Assembly: GCA_964461995.1 (NCBI GenBank)
Contig: CAYWXL010000003.1
Span: forward strand, 1 to 64,000
From: JALSRK01 sp964461995
GTDB taxonomy: Bacteria; Acidobacteriota; Terriglobia; Bryobacterales; Bryobacteraceae
Direction of reading: 5' to 3'
DNA: 64,000 nt
The notes under the pieces are model-generated. The model had not been told where the DNA came from, did not search any database, and was given only the letters and a program-made list of their open reading frames with translations. This document shows positions 33,416-40,510 of this stretch, piece by piece; the first letter of the stretch is position 1; each line of letters opens with the position of its first letter. A program made the position numbers and the translations under genes.

Positions 33416-34567
33416 ATGAACGAAGAATACTTACTGGTTCCTCACTCCTGGCGGCGGGCGCTGAGTCTGGCCCGCATCGCGCTGGCGCTGGCCTGCCTGG
33501 CGGCCGAAGTGTACGGTCAGGAACCAGGAAGGCTTCTGGTCCGGCTGCTGCTGATCCTTTTCTTGCTTTATAGCGTCACGGCCGCCACCTGGAAGATTCT
33601 GGAACGCGTCCGGTACGCTGGCCTCAGCCTGGTGTTGGATTCGGCCTTCTTCCTGATCAGCGCCACGATCGAGACCGAGTACTCAATGTGGCTCGTCGCT
33701 GCGTTCTACGTCTACCTGATCTCGTCGGCCCTTCTCGCACACCCGTGGCGTGAAGTCGCCGTGATCGCCGTAGTCATGCCGCTAATGTTTACCCTGGTTC
33801 GCCCGGACGAAGCGGGCCGGACACTGCCGATCCTGGGCATGGCCGGCGTGCTGGGCCTTGTCGCGGCTCGCAACCGGCAGCTCCTGATCGACCGGTTGAT
33901 TGCGACCTCGAAGAAAGCGGTTCATTATCGTGACGAAGCCCAAAAGGCCCGCGACGCGGAGCGGGAGCGGATCGCGCAGGATTTCCACGACGGCCCGCAG
34001 CAGTCTTTCATCAGCTTGCAGATGCGGCTCGAGGTGCTGCGGCGGCTGCTCGAGCGCGACCCGGACAAGGCGCGGGCCGAGCTCGCCCAGTTGCAGGAAG
34101 TCACCCGCCGGCAGGTGGCCGAGATACGCGCTTTCGTACGTTCGATGCGGCCTTCCGAAAGCGAAGGGATGAGCCTGGCGGCAGCCGTGGCGCGGCTGGG
34201 GCGGTTGTTCGAGCAGGACACGGGTATCTCGACTGTCGTGCGCAGCGCTGAGGTGGAAGCGCAGGATTCCCGCATCCGGGAAGAGCTGCTCAAGATCGTC
34301 CGCGAGGCTTTGCACAACGTGCAGAAACACGCGGGCGCTTCCCGGGTGCGAATCGACCTGACGCAATCGAACGGGGCGATCGAAGTCACGGTGAGCGACG
34401 ACGGAAAAGGTTTTCCCTTCGCCGGGCGCTTCTCCCTGGCCGAGCTGGATGAGCTCAAGATGGGGCCCGCTAGCATTTGCCGCCGAGTGCGGGACTTGGG
34501 TGGAGATCTCTCTCTGGACTCGCGGCCGGGGAAAGGGGCGTCGCTCCACGTAAGGATCCCGGTGTGA
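33416..34567 (+). CDS. NarL-type sensor histidine kinase, orphan
   Basis: A 383-residue kinase with about five N-terminal membrane helices (about residues 15-155), a linker, a HisKA_3 dimerisation domain with phospho-acceptor H191 (AQDFHDGPQQ), and an HATPase_c domain with N-box REALHNVQKHA and G-box DDGKGF. It should phosphorylate a LuxR-type response regulator, but none is adjacent. The 3' end overlaps the next gene's GTG start by 4 nt, so the two are co-translated. Confidence 0.88.
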   Translation: MNEEYLLVPHSWRRALSLARIALALACLAAEVYGQEPGRLLVRLLLILFLLYSVTAATWKILERVRYAGLSLVLDSAFFLISATIETEYSMWLVAAFYVYLISSALLAHPWREVAVIAVVMPLMFTLVRPDEAGRTLPILGMAGVLGLVAARNRQLLIDRLIATSKKAVHYRDEAQKARDAERERIAQDFHDGPQQSFISLQMRLEVLRRLLERDPDKARAELAQLQEVTRRQVAEIRAFVRSMRPSESEGMSLAAAVARLGRLFEQDTGISTVVRSAEVEAQDSRIREELLKIVREALHNVQKHAGASRVRIDLTQSNGAIEVTVSDDGKGFPFAGRFSLAELDELKMGPASICRRVRDLGGDLSLDSRPGKGASLHVRIPV

Positions 34568-35613
34568 GTCTCGTGGAAATCAGGCTTGGCAAAACGTTGC
34601 GGGTGGTCGGCCTGCTGATCTGGCTAGCGGGTTGCGGCGAGTACGGGGACTTCACTCTACCCCCGCTCCAACCAGAAGGCCCGGCGCCCCGGTGGAGTTG
34701 GAGCCTCGTCGAAGAGCCGGTGCTCGAGCGTGGCGCTCCGGGCGAGTGGGACGCGGTGGATGCCTTGAACCCTTCGGTCGTCGAGCGCGACGGGATCTTC
34801 TACAACCTGTACTCCGGCTACGACGGACAGACCTGGCACACGGGGCTTGCCGTTTCCCGCGACGGAATTCATTGGGAGAAGCAGGGAAAAGTGCTGTCGC
34901 CGGACCCGGCCACGTGGGAAGGAGACTACATCGCCGCCAACGGCCATGTAAGCATCGTGGGTGGGGAGTTTTATTACTGGTACCAGGCCGGGGATCCGCC
35001 TCGGATCGGGCTGGCCCGAAGCCGGGACGCACGCCGGTGGGAAAAGCTGCCTGAACCGGTGCTGCCGCTCGGACCGCGAGGGGCCTGGGACGAGCGGGGC
35101 GTCGCCGATCCTTACGTGCTGGAGGCGGGCGGCCGGCTGTACATGTACTACCTCGGACAGGATCGCGCGCGCCGGCAGCGGATCGGCGTGGCGATGTCGG
35201 AGGACGGGATCCGGTGGCGTAAGTTGCGGTCGAACCCGATCCTGGAATTAGGGCCCGTAGGCGCGTTCGATGAGGTGGGCTTGGGGGAGCCGGCCGTGTG
35301 GAGCTTCGGCGGGCGTTACTGGATGCTCTACACCGCCCGGGACCGCAACGAGCACCGCCGCCTCGGCCTGGCGACATCGCTGGACGGCGTGCACTGGAAG
35401 CGTGTTTCCCGCCAAGCGGTGCTCGAAGGGGATCGGCCGTGGAACGCGAAAGTGGTTTGCGACCCAACGGTGCTTCCAGCGGGCGATGGGACGTTCCATA
35501 TGTGGTTCGGGGGTGGGGACCAGCCCCGGCCGGCCGAAAATCTGAACGGCCGGATCGGATACGCGATCCTGACCTTCGGCGAGGCCCGAGGAGAACCGCC
35601 GGCCGACCGCTGA
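34564..35613 (+). CDS. GH43/GH32-like beta-propeller lipoprotein
   Basis: A 349-residue lipoprotein with lipobox LAGC (cysteine at about residue 23). The rest is a five-bladed propeller of the GH43/62/32/68 fold with repeated strands such as HTGLAVSRDGIHWEK, GLARSRDARRWEKL, GVAMSEDGIRWRKL and GLATSLDGVHWKRV, plus LNPSVVERDG and GVADPYVLEAGGR. It may bind or cleave a sugar chain; a full catalytic triad cannot be assigned. The GTG at 34564 overlaps the histidine kinase stop codon; a second GTG at 34573 is also possible. Confidence 0.75.
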   Translation: MSLVEIRLGKTLRVVGLLIWLAGCGEYGDFTLPPLQPEGPAPRWSWSLVEEPVLERGAPGEWDAVDALNPSVVERDGIFYNLYSGYDGQTWHTGLAVSRDGIHWEKQGKVLSPDPATWEGDYIAANGHVSIVGGEFYYWYQAGDPPRIGLARSRDARRWEKLPEPVLPLGPRGAWDERGVADPYVLEAGGRLYMYYLGQDRARRQRIGVAMSEDGIRWRKLRSNPILELGPVGAFDEVGLGEPAVWSFGGRYWMLYTARDRNEHRRLGLATSLDGVHWKRVSRQAVLEGDRPWNAKVVCDPTVLPAGDGTFHMWFGGGDQPRPAENLNGRIGYAILTFGEARGEPPADR

Positions 35614-35682
35614 GGGTTCTCGAGGCGATTTTGCTCTGGCGGAGTTTTGCATCTTCTTCGCCCGCCGTGAGATTCTCGAAAC

Positions 35683-36819
35683 GTGAAGATCGGAATCACC
35701 TGCTACCCTACTTTCGGCGGCTCCGGAATACTGGCCACCGAACTGGGTCAGGAACTGGCCGCCCGGGGCCATGAAGTCCACTTCATTTCCTACGCGAACC
35801 CGATCCGTTTAGACACGGAGACCGAGCGGATCCACTATCACGAGGTCGAAGTCACGACCTACCCGTTGTTCCAGTTCCCGCCCTACACGCTGGCGCTAGC
35901 CTCGCGGATGGCAGAAGTGGCCGAGTGCTACAGTCTGGACCTTCTCCACGTCCACTACGCCATTCCCCATTCCGTCTCGGCGGAGCTGGCCCGTCAGATG
36001 CTGGCCCCGCGCCGCCGGCTCCCAGTAGCGACCACGCTGCATGGGACCGACATCACCTTGGTCGGCGTAGACCGGTCCTATTTTCCCATCACCCGCTTTT
36101 CCATCGAACAATCCGACGGGCTCACCGCGGTGAGCGAGTACTTGCGGCGGCGAACCATCGAGGTTTTCGGCATCGAGAGGCCCATCGAGGTGATCCACAA
36201 TTTCGTCAACTGCGATATCTACAAACCGGTGGAGGAGAAGCGCCGGGGGCGGAAGACGTTGATTCACATCTCGAATTTCCGGCCGGTAAAACAGCCGCTG
36301 GATTGCATCCGCATCCTAGAGCGGGTGATCGAGACGGAGGACGCCGAGCTGCTGATGGTGGGCGACGGTCCGGAGCGCGGCCCGGCGGAAATGTTGACTC
36401 GTGAGCTGGGCCTGGAACAGTACGTAGACTTCATGGGCAAGCAAGGGCACATCGAGCGGTTGCTGCCTCATGCCGACGTGCTGCTGCTGCCGAGTCAGTT
36501 GGAAGCCTTCGGCCTTGCCGCCCTGGAGGCGATGTCGTGCGGCGTTCCTCCGGTGGCGACGAAGACCGGAGGTCTGCCCGAAGTGATCACTCACGGCGTG
36601 GACGGGTTTTTGGAAGAACCCGGGGACATCGACGCGATGGCGGCCCGGGTGCTGGAGTTGCTCACCGACGCAGAGCGCTACCAGCAGATGGCAGCGGCCG
36701 CGAGACGAACCGCCGTCGAGCGGTTCTCGAGCTCGTTGGTGATCCCGCGTTACGAGGCGTTCTACGAGCAGGTATTGTCGCGAGGAGCGGCGGCGAGTTC
36801 GCCGGCCATTCAAGGGTGA
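35683..36819 (+). CDS. bshA: Bacillithiol synthase glycosyltransferase BshA
   Basis: A 378-residue GT4 enzyme joining N-acetylglucosamine from UDP-GlcNAc to L-malate, the first step of bacillithiol synthesis. The N-terminus KIGITCYPTFGGSGILATEL and the segment HGTDITLVGVDRSYFP are specific to BshA among GT4 proteins; the nucleotide-sugar loop is PSQLEAFGLAALEAMSCG. The GTG start follows GATTCT by 6 nt. The other bacillithiol genes (bshB, bshC) are not in the window. An ECF sigma factor gene follows. Confidence 0.92.
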   Translation: MKIGITCYPTFGGSGILATELGQELAARGHEVHFISYANPIRLDTETERIHYHEVEVTTYPLFQFPPYTLALASRMAEVAECYSLDLLHVHYAIPHSVSAELARQMLAPRRRLPVATTLHGTDITLVGVDRSYFPITRFSIEQSDGLTAVSEYLRRRTIEVFGIERPIEVIHNFVNCDIYKPVEEKRRGRKTLIHISNFRPVKQPLDCIRILERVIETEDAELLMVGDGPERGPAEMLTRELGLEQYVDFMGKQGHIERLLPHADVLLLPSQLEAFGLAALEAMSCGVPPVATKTGGLPEVITHGVDGFLEEPGDIDAMAARVLELLTDAERYQQMAAAARRTAVERFSSSLVIPRYEAFYEQVLSRGAAASSPAIQG

Positions 36820-36923
36820 CTGCCGGCCGGGCGGCCGGTTTTCCGGCGCCGGCGGGAACTTTCCGGAGTGGGAGGGCGTCTAGGTTGGTGGAACGAAGGC
36901 CGCGGCGTCGCATCGGCTCCGGG

Positions 36924-36929
36924 TACAAT
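36924..36929 (+). promoter_or_regulatory. -10 box of the ECF sigma gene
   Basis: TACAAT lies 20 nt before the GTG start at 36950. No strong -35 is seen. Confidence 0.4.
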
Positions 36930-36949
36930 CAGTACAGAGGCACGCGGGC

Positions 36950-37654
36950 GTGGCTGATACAACGGTCAGTTTAGAGCTGGATCCCTTTGCCGCCACAGGG
37001 GGGGAAACCGAAGGCTCGTTGGCGTCCGATGACCAGGCGCTGATCGAGGCCCTGCGGCTCGGCCGGGAAGAAGCTTACGAGGAACTGATTCAGCGGTATC
37101 AGCACTCCATCTACAATCTGGTGTGCCGCCTGGTGAGCCCTGCTGCCGATCCCGCCGACGTCGTGCAAGAGGTGTTCATCAAGATCTTCCGGAAGATCGA
37201 GTCGTTCCGCGGCGACAGCAGCTTGAAGACGTGGATCTACCGGATCGCCGTCAACGAAGCGCACAACCACCGCCGCTGGTTCAGCCGGCACCGGAAGCGC
37301 GAAGTCGAAATGGAGGGGACGGCGGAGGACGGCTTGGGCGGCCGGAATTACAGCGACACGTTGCCCGATCCCGGAAGATCTCCTTACGAACTCGTTCTCC
37401 ACGGTGAGACGATGGCTCTGATCGAGCAGGCGCTGGCGAGGATCAAACCCGTATTTCGCGAAGCCGTGGTGTTAAGGGATATCGAGGGCCTCACTTATGA
37501 GGAGATCGCCGAGGTTCTGCAGGTATCTCTCGGAACGGTCAAGTCCAGGATTCTCCGAGGCCGCGAGGCCTTGCGCAAGGAACTGGAAAGCCGGCTGGTG
37601 GAGGAGCGCCCGCTAATGTGGTCGCCGCAACCGGCCGAAGAGGATGGAAGGTAG
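36950..37654 (+). CDS. ECF-type RNA polymerase sigma factor
   Basis: A 234-residue ECF (sigma-24 type) factor. Region 2 (about 45-115) includes YNLVCRLVSPAADPADVVQEVF, and region 4 (about 155-210) includes VLRDIEGLTYEEIAEVLQVSLGTVKSR. A mildly acidic N-terminal extension of about 25 residues precedes region 2. The cognate anti-sigma gene follows after 6 nt. Target genes cannot be told from this window. Confidence 0.94.
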   Translation: MADTTVSLELDPFAATGGETEGSLASDDQALIEALRLGREEAYEELIQRYQHSIYNLVCRLVSPAADPADVVQEVFIKIFRKIESFRGDSSLKTWIYRIAVNEAHNHRRWFSRHRKREVEMEGTAEDGLGGRNYSDTLPDPGRSPYELVLHGETMALIEQALARIKPVFREAVVLRDIEGLTYEEIAEVLQVSLGTVKSRILRGREALRKELESRLVEERPLMWSPQPAEEDGR

Positions 37655-37660
37655 CTCGCC

Positions 37661-38356
37661 ATGAAGTGCCGCGATGCAGTCGAGAGAGTGTCCTCTGCCA
37701 TGGACGGCCTGACCAGGCCGGAGGAACTCATTGAAGCGCGTCGTCACATCGACGAATGCAGCGACTGCGCCTTACGCGTACATCAACTCCGTGCATTGAG
37801 ATCGTCACTGGCCGCCCTGCCGCGCATCCAGGCGCCCGAGGAGCTGACCATGCGGCTTCGAGTGGCCGCCTCGCGTCACCTGGCGGAGCGCCGGCGTTGG
37901 GAGTCGTGGCGGACAGCGATCGTTTACTGGTTCGACCTGGCCCGGGTATGGACGGCCAACCTGATGCGTCCGGTGGCGATTCCTGCTGCCGGCGGATTGC
38001 TCACCGCCGTGCTGCTTTTCAGCATGCTGGCGCCCACGCTGGCTGTGCGGGCGGCCTCGACTGGGGAAGACGTCCCCACGATTCTCTCGACCGAAGCGGC
38101 GGTCAAACAGTCCACGCTTTCGTTCGGCATCATCGAGGAGGACATCGTGGTTGACGTTCTCGTGGACGACAATGGCCGGATGATCGACTACTCGGCGCCC
38201 CCTGGTCAGGTCTGGCAACACAATCCGCGGCTTCGCCGCTACATCGAGAACACGCTGCTTTGCACGCAGTTCACGCCGGCCACGACATTCGGCCAACCGC
38301 GGACGGGACGGGTCCGCATCACCCTTCGCGGAAACTCTGTGGAGGTCCGGGGCTAA
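37661..38356 (+). CDS. Zinc-finger anti-sigma factor, membrane-anchored
   Basis: A 231-residue anti-sigma protein. The N-terminal zinc anti-sigma motif HIDECSDC (His-X3-Cys-X2-Cys) binds the sigma factor. A transmembrane helix lies near residues 108-128, and the C-terminal extracytoplasmic domain (QHNPRLRRYIENTLLCTQFTPA) resembles TonB-C-like or energy-transducer domains and may be the sensor. It forms an operon with the ECF sigma gene. Confidence 0.88.
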   Translation: MKCRDAVERVSSAMDGLTRPEELIEARRHIDECSDCALRVHQLRALRSSLAALPRIQAPEELTMRLRVAASRHLAERRRWESWRTAIVYWFDLARVWTANLMRPVAIPAAGGLLTAVLLFSMLAPTLAVRAASTGEDVPTILSTEAAVKQSTLSFGIIEEDIVVDVLVDDNGRMIDYSAPPGQVWQHNPRLRRYIENTLLCTQFTPATTFGQPRTGRVRITLRGNSVEVRG

Positions 38357-38440
38357 CCGGCGGCCGGGAGCCTGAGCCCGGCCCACAACCGATCCGGGCC
38401 ACCATGGAGCGGGCCTTGAGCGGCGGCGCTCCCGGGTTCG

Positions 38441-39187
38441 ATGCCTCGTAAGCTTGGCCAGCATTTCCTGCGCAACGCGGGTGTTTTACGCCGCATCGCG
38501 GAGGCAGCGGTTCCCGAGCCGGGCGGCGTGGTAATCGAGATTGGTCCGGGACGCGGAGCGCTCACTCGCTACTTACTCGAAAAGGCCCGCCAGGTGGTCG
38601 CCATCGAAGTGGACGCCGCCTTGGCCGGGGAGCTGAGGCGGCGTTTCGCGGGCGCTCCGAATCTGGAGATCATACGGGCCAACATACTCGACATCGATCT
38701 GTCCCGGTACATGCCCGCCGCCATCGCCGGCAATCTCCCTTACTACATCACTTCGCCGATCCTGGAGAAGGTCTGGGGGCTGGCGCCGTGGTTTCCACGG
38801 GCCGTGTTTCTCGTCCAGAAGGAGGTGGCCGACCGCCTCACCGCAGAGCCGGGGAACCGCGCCTACGGCTACCTGACCGCCGCCACCCGGGTGTTCGCCG
38901 AAACCCGCGTCCTGTGCCGGGTTTCCCCGGGCTCGTTTTCTCCGCCGCCGAAGGTCGATTCGGCTGTTGTGGTCCTGGAGCCGCACCGGGAACCGCTGGT
39001 TGCGGAACCGGCGCGGTTTTTGAAGTTCCTTGCGGCATGTTTCCGCGGGAAACGAAAAACGTTGCGCAACAATCTCCGCACCTTGTATCCGGAGATCAGC
39101 GCGCTTCCCGAAGCGCAGCTTCGAGCTGAGCAGTTGAGCCTGGAGCAGCTCGTGAAGCTTTATCGCGCTCTCGCCGGCCGGACCTGA
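38441..39187 (+). CDS. rsmA: 16S rRNA dimethyladenosine transferase RsmA (KsgA)
   Basis: A 248-residue enzyme dimethylating A1518 and A1519 of 16S rRNA. KLGQHFLRN opens the protein, motif I is VIEIGPGRGALTRYL, and the catalytic motif is NLPYYITSPIL. It starts 84 nt after the anti-sigma gene on the same strand and is convergent with the SIS-domain gene, stop codons 7 nt apart. Confidence 0.95.
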   Translation: MPRKLGQHFLRNAGVLRRIAEAAVPEPGGVVIEIGPGRGALTRYLLEKARQVVAIEVDAALAGELRRRFAGAPNLEIIRANILDIDLSRYMPAAIAGNLPYYITSPILEKVWGLAPWFPRAVFLVQKEVADRLTAEPGNRAYGYLTAATRVFAETRVLCRVSPGSFSPPPKVDSAVVVLEPHREPLVAEPARFLKFLAACFRGKRKTLRNNLRTLYPEISALPEAQLRAEQLSLEQLVKLYRALAGRT

Positions 39188-39194
39188 CGGGTTA

Positions 39195-39965
39195 TCACTC
39201 GTACAGGTGGCGGAGGCTCCTGCGGTACGCCTCGTAGAAAGCCTCCATCTGCCGCTCGACGGAGGCGTTTCCGGTCACCTGGTGCGAGGGGAACACGACC
39301 GGTGTGATGCCCCGCGCCGTCAGCCGCTCGGCCACCTCGCAGCGCAACATGTTGATCAACATGGCTCCGGTGACGGTCGAGGTCGGGCCGGTGCGCCACT
39401 CGAGACCCTCCACTTCCAGGATGCAGTCGCCGGGCGGGCACTGGTTGTCCAGGACGACGTCAGCGATATCAGCGAGCTTCTTTCCCGAGGAATGAGCCGG
39501 CGCAACTGATCGGGAATGGGCCAGCGAGACGATGGCGATCACGGGCAGGCCCCGGCGCTTGGCTCCCAAGGCCATCTCCACCGCCACCGGACGGATGCCG
39601 CTGGTAGAAATGACCACGAAGACGTCGCGGGGGCCGAAATGAAACCCTTTCAGAATCTCTTCGGCGTAGCCTTCGTACTTTTCCAGGTATAGCGGTCCGC
39701 GGAGACCGTTCGGCCCGACGACGTTAGCGTGGTCGCACAAGGCATGCTCCACGAGGGCGACGAACCCGGGAAAGCACCCTTGCCGCGGCATCATCTCTTC
39801 AGCCAGCATGCGGGAGTGTCCGCTGCCGAACAGGAATACGAGACCCCCCTCGGCAATCGCGTCCGCGCAGATCGCCGCGGCTTTGTCGAGCGCCTCCATC
39901 TGCGTGGAGCGCAATCGTTCGAGCAAGGTCATCGTCCGGTCGAAGTAGGTTGCTGCTGCCTTCAT
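39195..39965 (-). CDS. SIS-domain protein, UPF0309 type
   Basis: A 256-residue protein with a sugar-isomerase (SIS) fold. FLFGSGHSRMLAEEM and VFVVISTSGIRPVAVEMAL are phosphosugar-binding loops, as in the UPF0309 family of probable phosphosugar isomerases or binding proteins. It stands alone on this strand. A TAAACT box ends 8 nt before the ATG at 39965. Substrate unknown; a cell-wall or amino-sugar role is possible. Confidence 0.88.
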   Translation of the reverse strand: MKAAATYFDRTMTLLERLRSTQMEALDKAAAICADAIAEGGLVFLFGSGHSRMLAEEMMPRQGCFPGFVALVEHALCDHANVVGPNGLRGPLYLEKYEGYAEEILKGFHFGPRDVFVVISTSGIRPVAVEMALGAKRRGLPVIAIVSLAHSRSVAPAHSSGKKLADIADVVLDNQCPPGDCILEVEGLEWRTGPTSTVTGAMLINMLRCEVAERLTARGITPVVFPSHQVTGNASVERQMEAFYEAYRRSLRHLYE

Positions 39966-39973
39966 TAAGCCCC

Positions 39974-39979
39974 AGTTTA
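39974..39979 (-). promoter_or_regulatory. -10 box of the SIS-domain gene
   Basis: TAAACT on the minus strand ends 8 nt before the ATG, implying a leaderless message. Confidence 0.45.
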
Positions 39980-40115
39980 GGAGAGACGCCGGTTCGGGCG
40001 CTCAGCCCCGCCGGAGACGGGGCGGGAAGGGTTTGGAGGGCCGCCTTCAGAGGCAAGGGGTAATGGTACCGGAACGGTCAACGTTTTCGTTCCGGTGCGA
40101 GAGCTGACATTTCGA

Positions 40116-40123
40116 GCCGATAA
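40116..40123 (+). promoter_or_regulatory. Sigma28-like -10 element before the FlgM-like gene
   Basis: GCCGATAA is an exact match to the -10 consensus of flagellar sigma28 (FliA). It ends 9 nt before the ATG of the FlgM-like gene. No TAAAGTTT-like -35 is found at the expected distance, so this is tentative. Confidence 0.3.
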
Positions 40124-40132
40124 GGATGGCGA

Positions 40133-40417
40133 ATGGGCATTGATTTCTTGGGAAGAATCGGCCGAAGGCACTCCGGCCCGGTCTCTGAGCGCGGTCCGGT
40201 GGCTGGCGGTCCGCCCAGCGCAGCCCGCGACGGAGGCCCGCCGGCGCCCACCCCGGTTTCCGACAAGGTCAGTCTGTCGGCTGCCTATCGTGTGATCAAG
40301 AAGCTGGAGACCGGCGTTCGGATCAAGACCTTGCGGCTTCACGTGAGCCGCAAGACGTATTGGATTCCCGCGGCGCAAGTCAGCCGGAGCATGATCGAGG
40401 AACACCTTGCCGCGTGA
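40133..40417 (+). CDS. FlgM-like anti-sigma-28 factor
   Basis: A 94-residue protein with a disordered, Gly/Pro-rich N-terminal half and a C-terminal half (about 43-94) that follows the FlgM pattern: VSDKVSLS, then RIKTLRLHVSRKTYWIP, then QVSRSMIEEHLA. FlgM holds FliA inactive until it is exported through the flagellar hook. No flagellar genes lie nearby. The start has a weak GGATGGCGA site. Recognition is by pattern over a short protein, so it needs profile confirmation. Confidence 0.6.
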   Translation: MGIDFLGRIGRRHSGPVSERGPVAGGPPSAARDGGPPAPTPVSDKVSLSAAYRVIKKLETGVRIKTLRLHVSRKTYWIPAAQVSRSMIEEHLAA

Positions 40418-40510
40418 GGCAGCGACCGGGTCCGGCGCGCGAGGCCACCCGGGACGGGCAAAATAGTCTGCCAGCATTTCCGGGAGCCGGCCGGGCCGCG
40501 AGGGAGGAGA

